A stretch of 64,000 bases of DNA from Plicaturopsis crispa FD-325 SS-3 (GCA_000827205.1 KN832558.1:502003-566002), one strand, 5' to 3'; positions 12,483 to 24,453 are shown, counted from the first letter of the stretch. Program-made: numbers and translations. Notes: generated by a model from the letters alone, not told the origin.

Positions 12483-15400
12483 TCAGCAAACCGTAGGATG
12501 CTTTTTGAGACCGCGGCGCCGGCCCCATGATGCAGTCTCCACGGGGACTGAGCGGGAGTTTCTCGGAGGGACGACGGACTCAGCCACGTTCTTGTCCTTG
12601 AAGTTCAGAAGGTCGTAGAGAGACGCGATTTGGTCACCCTATCCATGAAGGCGGTCAATGTCATGCAGGCAAAGCTCAGATGCCGAGTGAAGCGTACCTT
12701 TTGTTCGAGGACATCGATGACTTCACGGAGGTGTCGCGCAAGTACATTGCGTTTGGCAACGTTTGAAGCGGCGTCAATGAACTTGTACTGATCAGCGAGC
12801 TCGACATATATGCTGAAAGAAATACAGATTAGCCTCAGTACAATACTCGAAATCAGGAGGCACACCTTTTGTAATGCGTGAAGTCGTCTTCGAGCTCCCT
12901 CAAGACTCGGGCGAGTACGGTTTGAGGAGGAAGCCGCTCTTGCTGGCCGTCCTGGGACCTGACGCCATCCGCAAATGCAACATGCTCTCGCTGTTTTCCT
13001 TTCATGGTCGCATTCCGCAGCGCACGATTAACAGCGTCGCGGTCATCGTCTCCTTCGGCGTACCCCTCATCCTCCTCCGCATGGGTTCGCCCTCCTCCAC
13101 ACGATCGCTGAGGGGAGCCCGCCCGACGACGACGATGGCACACAGTGCATGTATCCGCATTGTGCTCCGGAGCGGAGAAAAACAGGCGCTCGAGATTCTC
13201 GCCGCGTATCTGAGGGAAAGGAGTCTCGGGAGCATCGGGTTTTGGAGAAGGCGGTTTCGGATGGGAGCGCTTGCCCCCGGCTTGGGCTTGTGCGGGCGTA
13301 GGTGCAGATGGGCGGGCTGACGAAGATGCTTCTGGCTGAGGGGCGTTGACATGCGAGCGGGCGTGTTGATACAAGGGCGGCGCGCGTGCAGGGGGCGACG
13401 GAACTCTTTGGGCTGGCTGCTCTTCCTCATCATCGGTGTCCTCTACAGTGGGGCGAACACTGCCGCCGCTGATGCTACGGCGCTGTGCTAGTACGGGTGT
13501 CGACGAACGTGAATGCGACACGGAGAACGAGCGATGAGACTGAGAAACAGAGAGAGATGGGCGGGAGTGTTGCGAGAGCGCAGACGGAGAACGCTGGGAA
13601 AGGGACGAGCCGGACCTCTCCGAGCGGCGGTCTTCCAGCTCGACTGAGATGCGTCCAATGGACTCGTCAGTGATGAACGGACGCGTGGTGTTGTACGATG
13701 CGCGATCGGTGCGGTTGGTGTCTCGGACGCGGCGGCGCGTTTCGGTAGGATCGTTCAGGGACTCCAGCTCAGGCGATAGTCCTCGTCGAGTAGACTCTGC
13801 GTCTGGCTTGTAGTCTTCATCGTCCTCGTCGGTGTTCTCATTTTCGGCGTCATGCGTTGTTTCCTGCGCTTCCTCCTCTTCCTCGGTGCTGGGCTCAGCC
13901 TGCGCCTGCGCCTGCAAGCCTTCGCGAACAGCCCGTCGCTCCGCCAGACCATCTTCTACTACGCCTCTCAGCACTTCCACCTCGCCTGCGAGCCGGTCAA
14001 CCTCTTCCCGTAGTCTGTCAACCTCAGCCGCCTTCTCAGCCAATGCACGTCTATCGTCTTCCCTTAGCGTCCGCAGTTCTTGCAGAAGTTGTTGGTGCGA
14101 TGCAAGCTCCTCGGTCAGCCTCTTCAAATGGGTACGCAGCGAGCCAATCAATGCCTCCAAAGCTAGATCAGAACAACGCGTTAGCACAAACAAGGTAGGA
14201 TAGCCCGCATACAAGCTTACCCTTCTTCTCTTCCACTACCTCCTTGTACCGCACACTTTGTTCCCCGACCTCTTCCTCGCGGGCGCGCTGCTTCCCTTTG
14301 CGTCGGACGTCATCCAACCGCTGGCGCGCAATCACCTCCTCTCGCTCCATCACCCTGGAGCGTTCCCGCGCGACCTCCTTCCTGCATGCATCCAATTCAC
14401 GCTCAAGCTCCCGCACCCTACGGCGCGAGATACCATTCTGAGACTCAAGGTGAGCCAGCTGTGTTTGCACAGCGGTCAACGTCGCCAAAAGACGAGCTGA
14501 TGAGTGTATATTAGTACCGTACGCAACGAAGGCAGGGCAAGAGACGCACCTTCAGCTTCTCTCGGTGAATCATCTCCTTCGTATGCAAAATGCTCGAGGC
14601 CCGGTTTCATGGGCGATTCCACTGCGCTCGTCAGCCCAGTCACGTCGGGCAAATGGACGCGCCCGCCGACTTTCCGCGCTCTCGCACTCGCCGGCCCATG
14701 TCGCGCACGCACAGTACTCTGCGCGAGGGGCACGCCGCTGCCCCCTTCCCACCGGCTCTGGTCAGCCGCATCGTTCCGCGCGCCCCATTGACTCTGCTCC
14801 GCCTCGATCTCCCGTGCGAGTCCCCGCGCCATTTTGGTGAACTTGCTGCCAGCAGTTGACGGAGTGGGCGGCTGCACGGCGACGGCGGGTGCGGGCGATT
14901 GCGGGAACGTGTACCGTTTCCGCGCTTTGGGCGTGGGTTCGTTCGCAGGCGATAGAGGGCGGGGGCCGGTAGAGACAAGCGGCGACGTAGGGCGTTGGGA
15001 CCGGCCATGGGCAGTGCGGACTGAACGTGCGGAGAGCTGAGCTGGCGAGGCGTGGTGGCCCTGCGCGCTACGCGGCCGCTTCGGAGAGAAATCGACGCGC
15101 TGTAGTGCATCGCTCAGCTTTGGACGCGACCGCTCAGGTCCGGAGCCAGAATCAGAGGACGATGATGAGGCGGATGACGGAGCCAGCGGCGGCGAGCGAA
15201 GGTGGGGCGGGAGATGCGTCGCCGTCTGGCCAGACCGAAGTACACGGTCCAGCTCAGCGCTGTCATCGACCACAAGCGGGTCGAAATTGAGGGACGCTGC
15301 GGCCTGTAGACACCATTGCACATCCGAATCCATTAGCGTGATACCTGCGATGCGGACGAGACAGAGCACGCACCTGCTTCGAGCGCGAGCGTTCTGCGTC

Positions 15401-15907
15401 GTCGAACATGCTGAATCTGCCATTGGCAATCATCTCACCGACAGGGCGTTCGGGGTCGTATTCGGCACCGCTGATGCTGACATCGGCTCTGCGTCCACCG
15501 CGGCCACCCAGCCCGGCACTGAGGGTGAGTGCGCTGGCATGGTGGGCGGCGGTGGACCCATAGCTGTACGGATCGATGCCTTCTGTGTCGAGCTCGTCGA
15601 GAGTGCGGTAAGAGTACGCATCGTGCGAGGGCTGGTCAAAGTCGCCGAAGGAGCGCGAGTAGTGTCGCGGGTACTCGACAGAGTCCATGTCACCACCGTC
15701 TTCTTCCTCCGAGTCACCGTACTGACGCATGGTCCTGTCCTGGTAGTGGTTGCTGTTGTTGTCGCTGTCGTATTCTGCCGAGGACGGCGGTGCGGAGGAA
15801 AGGCGGAGAGAGAGGTTGTCGGTGTGCTGTAGGTTGCGTTCGAGCGCGATGCGACGCTGTTCGAGCTCGTCGCCTGCAATGCTAAAATCGAGGCTGACCC
15901 CGCTCAT
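12483..15907 (-). CDS. Spindle pole body protein with Cep57 centrosome microtubule-binding domain (Ppc89-like)
   Basis: Large scaffold-type protein of roughly 1,000 residues. The N-terminal third is Ser/Pro/Arg-rich and disordered; it starts MSGVSLDFSIAGDELEQRR at 15907, after an in-frame upstream extension I do not favour. A long coiled coil follows, with LAHLESQNGISRRRVRELER and then repeated Glu/Leu/Arg heptads (about 14488-13900). Next is an acidic and Ser-rich linker containing a DTCTVCHRRRR patch. The C-terminal part (12900-12483) matches the Cep57 microtubule-binding region: VLRELEDDFTHYK, YVELADQYKFIDAASNV, HLREVIDVLEQK, GDQIASLYDLLNFKDK. Fission yeast Ppc89, which anchors the septation-initiation scaffold at the spindle pole body, has this architecture. 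Assignment rests on these motifs, not on an alignment. Confidence 0.75.
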
Positions 15908-16409
15908 CACCCGACCGCGTGGTGTATCGCTTTTGTTATGAAGGAATGAGAGAGAAAAAGGGCGGGCGGGGTAGAGAAAAGTGCGGTGGACGGTGGACGA
16001 GACGAAAAGGCGCAAGTTCAAATTCTTCCGAGCTCGAACATCAACAATCTCGCGTCTGATTCAGATCACATGGGCCGTGTTTCACCTGCAGGGTCAGTGC
16101 ACGATAAATAGATAAATATTACGGGCACACAGACAATAGACAAGGTAAAAAACATTCTGCTGTTCAGATGAAACATATGTACGGGATGGGTGGATGGACA
16201 GGCACAGACGGTACAAGTGGGGTGTAATGGTTGTGGTGGTAATACGTTGATGAGGGATCGATGGATGGGTGGGCAAAGTAAAGTACAGCGATAGGATATA
16301 CGGGCATCAGTGGGCAAGAAGACGAAGGGGCTGATCCAGAGAGATAAAAAACAGTCTAGGTGAAGTCGGTTGAGGACATCGCACCGGTCGTTGCAATATC
16401 ATCTCCTCA
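15908..16409. other. Intergenic region
   Basis: About 500 bp that serve as upstream region of the Ppc89-like gene and 3' region of the YPD1 gene. No gene recognised. Confidence 0.4.
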
Positions 16410-17175
16410 TCAGGGCTCCTCCTCGCCCCCGTGCTCTCGGTACCAGCCTTTGAGCCACGACTCTGCCGCATGGTACTCGCTCTTTACGCGAGAAAGTAGA
16501 GGCCCTATCTTTGCGAGGGCGTCGGCGGGCAAGAGGTCTGTGCCGAGCTCCTCGTCTCGCAGCTGGCCGTAGTGCTGAATCTTCTCGCATGACGCCTGCA
16601 CCTTGGCAACTCCCAGTGCAGCTGACGAGCCCTTTAGGAAATGCCCCAGCGAAGACAGCTTCACGAGGTCTTTCTTTGCTCTGGCGGCGGGTTAGAGAAA
16701 CTGAAATCAGGGAGGGAACGGAACGCACAAGGCTTCATCCATCTCGACAAACGTGGTGTCGACCTGGGAAAAGTACGCCCATGCCATTGCCCGCGAAAAA
16801 TCGTGCGTGTCGTCTTCGTCTAGATCGAGAATCTGGTAAAACGTCTCCATATCGATCGTCTCGAGCCCGGACTGTTTTGCGGTGAGAAGCTGGACAGCGG
16901 GGCGGATCGCTGGCGCGCACCTCGTCAGACTCTCCCTCGGATGCTGGTTGCTCCTCTTGCACCGTCGACGGCTTGATAGTAACCTGTGACGCAGTGCTGG
17001 ACACCGAGCCCGGCTTGTTGCCTGTGGGTTCTACCGATGTAGCACGAGACATGGGATTGGACTGCAGAACCGGTGCAGGCGGTTGCGCTTCCGGCTCCGC
17101 TGTGCGCTCCCTCTGTGGCGGCGGCACTCTGTCGATGAGAGGGGACGTATGTCGGGATGCTGGCTTTGAAGCCAT
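16410..17175 (-). CDS. YPD1: Histidine-containing phosphotransfer (HPt) protein, YPD1-type
   Basis: Relays phosphate between hybrid histidine kinases and the response regulators SSK1 and SKN7 (osmotic and oxidative stress). The first 85 or so residues from Met 17175 are Pro/Ser/Gln/Glu-rich and look disordered, an extension compared with yeast Ypd1. The HPt four-helix bundle follows: IDMETFYQILDLDEDDTHDF, AMAWAYFSQVDTTFVEMDEAL, the phospho-acceptor His in SSLGHFLKGSSAALG, then VQASCEKIQHYGQ and the last helix SRVKSEYHAAESWLKGWY, with stop at 16410. Three exons are visible. Most basidiomycetes carry a single YPD1, so this is probably the only one in the genome. Confidence 0.88.
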
Positions 17176-18051
17176 TGGGCTAATTGCGAGTGTGAAATAC
17201 ACCGTGGGCGTTTGGAAAAGAAAAAAAGTATGCACGAAATGATAAGTGATCAGTTGAGGGACTCTGGCGGCGGATCCCGATAGAGTTGGAGCCCCAAGAG
17301 CCGTTTACTCGATGACTGGCTCTGATTCAGACCCTCGGCGTCGTTGGCAGTCGCGTGAACCGCAATGAAGTGGGGGAACTCTGCAAAAATAGGGTGATGT
17401 CACAAACACTCTAGACTTGTCTCTCCAGCTATCTGATCACCATCAGCATCTCCGAGATCTCGTCTAATACAAGGTAAAGCAGGTTCTTCAGTGAATGAAA
17501 CAGGTCACACCACTGCACGACACTGCGGGAGCACTCAAAGCTCAGGGAACTAAGTAGTCTACCTTTATGATTCAGACGACAGGAAATATGGCGGAACGAT
17601 ATGTATCAGCAGACTCCGAGTCGGAGGGTCACAGTGAGTGACTTCGAACTCACGATTACAGCGCAGATGAAGTGCGACATATCCGCAGTCTCAAGCTCGG
17701 ATCGACAGGCATGTAGGCGACTATGTAGCCTGCAAATGCACTATTAATATAAGACGTGGGTCTGAAAGAAGACTCACAGTCCGGTTGATCGCGGCAGGCC
17801 AGCGACGTGTACAAGTCGCATTTCAATGGACGCGCCGCCGTCCTGCCCTCTCTCGTCGTCCTGAAATCGAACGTGTGTAGAACCATGATGTCCCAGGGAA
17901 AAGACAGAAACACACGGGGGCATAGACATCCACCATCGTAACGCGCCGGCACCACTGTCGTCGTGGAAAATTCTCAGAGCATCGGAAAGTTCGGATCCTC
18001 CTTGGTTTCGACGATCCCGGGTAGTTTACAAGCAAGGTAATTGATCGTGCT
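17176..18051. other. Intergenic region
   Basis: About 880 bp between YPD1 (its promoter side) and the 3' end of the CoA-transferase gene. Short frames at 17656-17955 and 17823-18173 partly overlap the CoA-transferase terminal exon on the same strand and show no family motif. Nothing else seen. Confidence 0.4.
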
Positions 18052-20039
18052 TTACACCACACCCTCCTTCCTAAGCGCGAGGATATCCTGTTCCTTGTAC
18101 CCCAATTCCCCGAGAACCTGCAGAATTGGTGACGAGGGTTAGTCATCGAGGGCTTCTCATCGGCAGTATACACTCACCTCATCCGTATGTTGCGACAGCC
18201 AAGGGGGTGCCCTGCGCACAGGCATCTTCGCGCCACTGTATGATACCGCCGGCGCTACCAGCTTGATTGGCCCAGCGCGCGGGTGCTGCAGTCCACAGTC
18301 AGCTATGTTGCGTCCGAATACACAACAGTACATACCTCGACTTCGACGGTGACATTCCTCGCAATGGCCTGTACATATTTAGCCGCGCACGTTCAACGGA
18401 AGGGACGTGTACGCACCTGGGGATGCTCAAATGTCTGCGCAATGTTGTTGATGGGACCATACGGAACCCTGCTTGGTGTAAGCATGCCGTATGAAAGTGA
18501 CGGAGCACGGAACGCACCCCTTGCCCTTGAACCGTGCAAGCCAGTGGTCGCGGCCCTCCGTTTTCAATATGGCCTCGATAGCGCCTACGAGTGCCGCCCT
18601 GTTCTGCACGCGCAGCGCGTTCGTCGCGTACGCAGGGTCTTGCGCGAGCTCTGGTGCATCCAGGACATCAACAGTGAACGTTTTGAACTGCGGGCCCATC
18701 GCTTTAGCGCTCCACCAAGAGCGGAGAACGAGCACTTACCTGCTTGTCGTTCCCGGCGCCGATCATGATGAAGCCGTCTTTGCAGGGGAAGACTTGGTAT
18801 GGCACAATCGACGGATGAGCCGTCCCGTGCCTACCCGCCTCCTGGCCTGCAATCAGGTAATTCGACGCGATGTTCGCAAGGCCGGCGATCTGAGCACGCA
18901 TTGTCGCGTCAGGCCCGTCGAGTGTCTGCGAGTTCACGTACCTGGGTCTCGAATAGATTGCAGTCTACCCAACACCCTTCACCTGTCTGTGCCCGGCTGA
19001 GCAGCGCGGCCATGACGGCGCCGTGTGCATACAGGCCCGTCGCGATGTCTGTGGCGGCCACTCCGACCTTTGAGGGCGGGCGCGAGGGTTCTCCGGTGCT
19101 GTGCAGATGCGTGAGTCGGCGAAAGTCGTAACAGGTGGGCAGCGTACATGTGCATGAGCCCGGCTTCACCCTCGATAATCACGTCGTAGCCAGCGGCTTC
19201 GCGGTACGGGCCTGTTTGGCCGTATCCTAGACATGATAAGTATTGGTTAGCATAGGATATCAGCGAGTGTCGTCATAGATATTGTGCTTTATGTAGAACA
19301 GAGCACTCGGTGTTGAGGAGCGTGTAACTTGTTTATGTTTAAACGGCCGAGAGGAACGTTCGCGTCGTTGTCATTCAATGCCCCGATTCTGGAGGATCGC
19401 CACTCACCAGTGATAGAAACATAGATGAGCCGTGGGTTTATCGCTCGACATTGCTCGTACCCAAGACCGAGCTTTTCGAGCTTTCCGGCGATGAAATTCT
19501 CTACCTGTATGAATATCACAAGGGTTTAGTCTTCGGCCGATGGTCCGCATTCAAGCGACACGAACGAGGACGTCGGACTGCGCGATGAGCTTGTGCAGAA
19601 TCTCCAGACCTGCTGGTTTCTTGAAATCGACGGTCAGGGACCGCTTGTTTCGATTCACAGCGAGGAAGTAGGCAGATTCTGGGGGAAGGTGGGACGACTC
19701 CGCAGGTGCGGCGTCGGAAATGGGTGCTGAAGGGGGCAGCCATGATCCTGTGTGCGAGTACCATGTAAATCATACCGTGCAGTAAAGAAAAGCACGCGAA
19801 TACGTACGGGTATCGTCGCCCCGGGTAGGCTCCTCGACCTTGACGACGTCGGCACCAAGATCCGCGAGGAGCATGGTTGCAGTGGGCCCGGCCAAAACTC
19901 TGGTCAAGTCAACGATTTTGACACCCCTCAAAGGGGGCGGTATGCCGCTCCGTGTCTGTAGTCGACGAAGACATATTGCTGGTCGCTGTAGCGAACGACG
20001 AGCTTGAATAGCGCTGTTGAGGGCACGAGCGGTGTGCAT
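18052..20039 (-). CDS. Mitochondrial class III (CaiB/BaiF) CoA-transferase, SUGCT-like
   Basis: Probably succinyl-CoA:glutarate (or hydroxymethylglutarate) CoA-transferase. The chosen Met at 20039 gives an Arg/Ala/Ser-rich presequence ([19 protein letters not shown]) typical of mitochondrial import; the frame extends upstream only with non-ATG codons. Family motifs in order: [72 protein letters not shown], and the [14 protein letters not shown] block whose Asp is the likely nucleophile. Then come [44 protein letters not shown] and the C-terminal HTDEVLGELGY, with stop at 18052. About ten exons. It faces KGD1 across 123 bp. The substrate is inferred from the family only. Confidence 0.85.
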
Positions 20040-20162
20040 TTGACGCGTCGAAACCTTCGTGCAGCCGGAAGCCGACAAACGGCGAGATCGGAACAACGCT
20101 GTTCGTCAAAAGCTCGAGGCGACCCCACTTCGGCCGTCATCACCTCTTTGTCTCTTACCGTC
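20040..20162. promoter_or_regulatory. Bidirectional promoter between SUGCT-like gene and KGD1
   Basis: Only 123 bp separate the two start codons, so both 5' UTRs and core promoters must share this stretch. I see no TATA box or CCAAT box in it. Confidence 0.6.
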
Positions 20163-23100
20163 ATGTCGTCCTCCTTATTACCGAGGCAGGTCTTGCGGCG
20201 CATTCCTCCTGCCGCGCGATGGGCAAAATCGCCTCGTTCTGCCCTCTTTTTCCGCCGTGATCTGGCGACGCCTGCAGCGCAGACACCGTCGCCGAACGAT
20301 CCGTTCGCCAACGGCACAAACGCGTACTATGTGGAGGAGATGTACCGTCACTGGCGTCAGGACCCGAAGTCCGTACACGTCTCCTGGGATGTATATTTTT
20401 CGGGCATGGAGAAGGGCTTGACTAGCCCGCAGGCTTTCCAGCCACCACCAGCCGTCTTACCCGTGCCAGCGGACGGTGCACCAGCGTTGCACGCAGGTGC
20501 TGGGCAGCTCGATGATCATCTGAAGGTGAGATAGAGGAAGCTAAGTTTATTGCCCAATCGAGACTCATGGCGTATCAGGTCCAATTGCTGGTACGCGCAT
20601 ACCAAGTGCGTGGACACCACGTCGCCGAACTTGACCCGCTCGGCATCCTCGATGCTGATCTTGCGGATGTATCGCCTCCCGAGCTCGAGCTGAGCCGTTA
20701 CGGCTTTACCGAGCGCGACCTCGACAAGCAGATCACACTTGGCCCGGGTATCCTTCCCCATTTCGCCACCGAGGACCGCAAATCGTTATCCCTGCGCGAA
20801 ATCATCAGTCTTTGCAGGCGCATATACTGTGGTGCTGTCGGCATCCAGTATGTCCACATCCCCGACAAGGAGCAGTGCGACTGGATTCGTGAGCGCGTCG
20901 AGATTCCGAAACCCTGGAATTACACTGTCGAGGAAAAGCGCATGATCCTCGACCGTCTTATCTGGTCAGAGTCGTTCGAGAAGTTCATGGCGACGAAATA
21001 TCCCAACGAAAAGCGCTTCGGTCTTGAGGGCTGTGAGGCACTCATTCCTGGCATGAAAGCTCTCATTGATCGCTCTGTCGACCACGGCGTCAAGCATGTG
21101 ACTATTGGGATGCCGCATCGTGGTCGTCTCAACGTCCTTGCCAACGTTATTCGTAAACCCATCGAGGCCATCCTCAACGAGTTCAGTGGCGACGAGGGTG
21201 ATTCGCCCGCCGGTGACGTCAAGTACCATCTCGGTGCCAATTACGTGCGCCCGACGCCGTCCGGAAAGAAGGTTTCCCTCTCGCTTGTCGCGAACCCGTC
21301 TCATCTTGAGGCTGAGGACCCCGTCGTTCTCGGAAAAACGCGTGCCATCCAGCACCTCGAGAGCGACGAGCAGAACCACACCACTGCCATGGGTGTGCTC
21401 CTGCACGGTGACGCTGCCTTCGCAGCGCAGGGTATCGTGTATGAGACCATGGGATTCCACAATCTCTCGCATTACGGTACCGGCGGAACCATTCACCTCA
21501 TCGTCAACAACCAGATCGGCTTCACCACCGATCCTCGTTTCGCGCGCTCTACGCCGTACCCTTCCGATATCGCCAAGACTATCGACGCGCCCATCTTCCA
21601 CGTCAACGGCGACAACGTCGAAGCTGTCAACTTCGTGTGCCAACTCGCCGCTGACTATCGTGCCAAATACAAGCGGGACGTAGTCATCGACATCGTCTGC
21701 TACCGGCGCTACGGACACAACGAGACGGACCAACCTAGCTTCACCCAGCCTCGCATGTACCAGGCTATCGAGAAGCAGCCAAGCCCCCTCACCCAGTACG
21801 CCAAATTCCTCACTGGACGCGGGACTTTCACCGACAAGGACATCGAGGAGCACAAGAAGTGGGTATGGGGAATGCTCGAGTCGGCGGCTGCTAAGGCCAA
21901 GGACTACGTGCCTACATCCAAGGAGTGGCTCTCTGCATCCTGGCAGGGATTCCCGTCGCCCAAACAGCTCTCGGAGGAGACGCTTCCCACGCGGGCGACC
22001 GGGTCGAACGAGGAGACGCTAAAACGTGTCGGCAAGGCCATCTCCACGACGCCGGAGGGCTTCACTGCTCACCGCAACCTTGCGCGTATCCTCAAGACGC
22101 GTGGGAAGACCGTAGAGGAGGGTACCAACATCGACTGGTCGACCGCTGAAGCGCTCGCATTCGGTTCTCTCGCTCTTGAGAAGATCCATGTCCGCGTCTC
22201 CGGCCAAGATGTCGAGCGTGGCACGTTCTCGCAGCGCCATGCTGTCATCCACGACCAGGTCAATGAGCAGCAATACGTCCCGCTCAACGATCTCAGCTCC
22301 TCTCAGGCGCGCTTCGTTGTCTGCAACTCGTCGCTATCCGAGTTCGGTACCCTCGGCTTCGAACTTGGCTACTCGTTGGTCTCCCCCAGTTCCCTCACCG
22401 TTTGGGAAGCTCAGTTCGGTGACTTCGCCAACAACGCGCAGTGCATCATCGACCAGTTCATTGCGGCTGGAGAGCGCAAGTGGCTGCAGCGCACTGGTCT
22501 GGTTATGAGCTTGCCCCACGGATATGATGGCCAAGGACCCGAGCATTCGAGTGCCCGTATTGAGCGCTTCCTGCAGCTCTGCGATGACCACCCACATGTG
22601 TACCCGACGCCGGAGAAAATTGAGCGGCAACATCAGGACTGCAACATGCAGGTTGTCTACCCCACGTAAGTCCTTTATCGAATTTGACATAGCATCGCAC
22701 TTAATATATGTTCATGCAGTACCCCAGCCAACTACTTCCACGTTCTCCGTCGTCAAATCCATCGCGACTTCCGGAAACCCGTGCGTGCTGCCCATACGTT
22801 AATTGGAAATGCTGCTAAATCCATTTCTAGCTGATCATCTTCTTCTCGAAATCGCTCCTTCGTCACCCCAAAGCCCGCTCTGACCTGTCAGAGATGACTG
22901 GCGAGACGTCGTTCCAGCGATACATTCCGGAACCTCACACTGAGGAGCTCGTCGCGCCTTCGGAGATTAGGCGCCATATTCTCTGCACTGGTCAAGTGTA
23001 TCAAACTCTATTGGCTGAGCGTGAGGCAAAGGGTATCAAGGATGTCGCTATTAGCAGGGTCGAGCAAATCTCGCCCTTCCCTTACGATCTTGTAAGCTGC

Positions 23101-23522
23101 GTCATTTATCGTAGTCGTGCAGGCTCGCTAACTATCTACTTAGATCACCCCTCATCTCGACACCTACCCGAATGCGGATCTTCTGTGGTGCCAGGTTTGT
23201 CGCCGTGCTGCATACCTTCTAGGTCAAGATGTCTAACTGTTTCAACAGGAGGAGCCTCTCAACAACGGTGCTTGGTCCTATGTCGGTCCCCGTATATACA
23301 CCGCCGGGAGCAAGACCGAGCATCACAAGGGCAAGTACCCCTTCTACGCCGGTCGTGAGCCTACCAGCTCTGTCGCCACGGGCAGCAAAGTGAGTTCAAA
23401 ATGTTTGCTGTTTGCTGCTTCGTACTCATACCCACTGTTCGCAGGCACAACACAAGAAGGAGATCGAGCAGTTCCTCTCGACCGCCTTTGGTAACTCGGA
23501 GATGATCCCTAACCGTGCGTAG
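20163..23522 (+). CDS. KGD1: 2-oxoglutarate dehydrogenase E1 component
   Basis: Thiamine-diphosphate decarboxylase of the TCA-cycle 2-oxoglutarate dehydrogenase complex in the mitochondrial matrix; the product is succinyl-CoA. The start at 20163 opens an Arg/Ser/Ala-rich presequence, then [20 protein letters not shown], the family N-terminal segment. Exons: 20163-20525, 20579-22665, 22720-22780, 22831-23091, 23144-23194, 23249-23389 and 23445-23522. Core motifs: [46 protein letters not shown] and NNQIGFTT (ThDP/Mg binding), [13 protein letters not shown], and the transketolase-like C-terminal half with [20 protein letters not shown]. About 1,010 residues, a normal length. The codon use is strongly biased to C-ending codons, fitting high expression. 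A transposon sits 106 bp past the stop. Confidence 0.96.
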
Positions 23523-23618
23523 TCTCACCTGAGTCGTTTATTTCTTGTCGATCTCGTCCATGCCGGAGCTTGGTTACTGTGTTGTCTGTTCATCTTTCTT
23601 CATTATAATTACGTTGTG

Positions 23619-23627
23619 CATAATGCT
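23619..23627. repeat. Target-site duplication, left copy
   Basis: CATAATGCT directly left of the transposon; the matching copy is at 24454-24462. The preceding G also matches the last base of the element, so a 10-bp duplication is formally possible. Confidence 0.8.
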
Positions 23628-23875
23628 CAGGCTCCTACCCACCCGGCCTTGGGAGTCATGAGATATCTCGCAAAGTCGGCGTTGAGTCTTGCAGCCACCC
23701 TCAGCCACCGATCCACGTGCTAAATTGAAACTCAGCAACTCTAATTCCACACATAACTCCCAAGGCCGGCTGGCACACAACGTCGGGTCCCACGCCACAG
23801 CCCGTGGATGCACCGTAGCAAACGCGCGCCACAGTAACGCCACAGCGTCGCCACTCGTCGTTTTGGCCCTCGTAC
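23628..23875 (+). repeat. Left terminal inverted repeat of the transposon
   Basis: Reverse complement of 24206-24453, differing at two bases that I can see. It contains an internal palindromic block whose ends read GGCCTTGGGAGT and ACTCCCAAGGCC (about 23645-23767). Antisense frames in it look protein-like only because both arms encode the same nonsense. Confidence 0.85.
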
Positions 23876-24205
23876 ACCGCTTGCACTCAGCTTTCTGAGC
23901 ATATTAGATGATAGATTATGTATCCCTGCAGTACTCCTTCAAAAGACAATGTAACTACGATTTTTTGACGTTCTTGGGAAGAGATGTAGCCCGGGCAGCC
24001 TTATGATCCAGGCTAGTCTCCCGTAGTCAGACTAAAATTTCAGAAAAAGGACAGTCGATTTTCCTACATTATAGATCCAGGCCACTCAACAAAGTGCAGC
24101 CACATAGGCATGGATTTTTTTTATGAAACTCGATTTTAGAGGAGCATTTGTGGGTGAGAACCAAGTCCGACAGATCTGTGTATGTACAGGGGGCGTTGAG
24201 ACGTT

Positions 24206-24453
24206 GTACGAGGGCCAAAACGACGAGTGGCGACGCTGTGGCGTTACTGTGGCGCGCGTTTGCTACGGTGCATCCACGGGCTGTGGCGTGGGACCCGACG
24301 TTGTGTGCCAGCCGGCCTTGGGAGTTATGTGTGGAATTAGAGTTGCTGAGTTTCAATTTAGCACGTGGATCAGTGGCTGAGGGTGGCTGCAAGACTCAAC
24401 GCCGACTTTGCGAGATATCTCATAACTCCCAAGGCCGGGTGGGTAGGAGCCTG
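24206..24453 (-). repeat. Right terminal inverted repeat of the transposon
   Basis: Reverse complement of 23628-23875. It contains the nested 123-bp block 24314-24436, with 16-bp ends GGCCTTGGGAGTTATG and CATAACTCCCAAGGCC. Part of this arm (from 24314) reappears after the N gap. Confidence 0.85.

Larger units (their letters stand above)
23628..24453. mobile_element. Non-autonomous DNA transposon with long terminal inverted repeats (Mutator-like size of TSD)
   Basis: 826-bp element bounded by 248-bp inverted repeats (23628-23875 and 24206-24453). The arms are colinear without indels; I count two mismatches, about 99% identity. The ends read CAGGCTCC...GGAGCCTG. On both sides lies the same 9-mer, CATAATGCT (23619-23627 and 24454-24462), a target-site duplication. 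The 330-bp centre has no coding frame, so transposition would need a transposase from elsewhere. Long TIRs with a 9-bp duplication fit the Mutator-like superfamily; other superfamilies are not excluded. Each arm contains a nested 123-bp inverted repeat (see next entries). It lies in the space between convergent KGD1 and uL23. Confidence 0.85.

Noticed and set aside
20966-21853. 295-codon frame antisense to KGD1
   Set aside because: Shadow of a GC-rich, C-ending-codon gene; the sense strand encodes an unmistakable enzyme.
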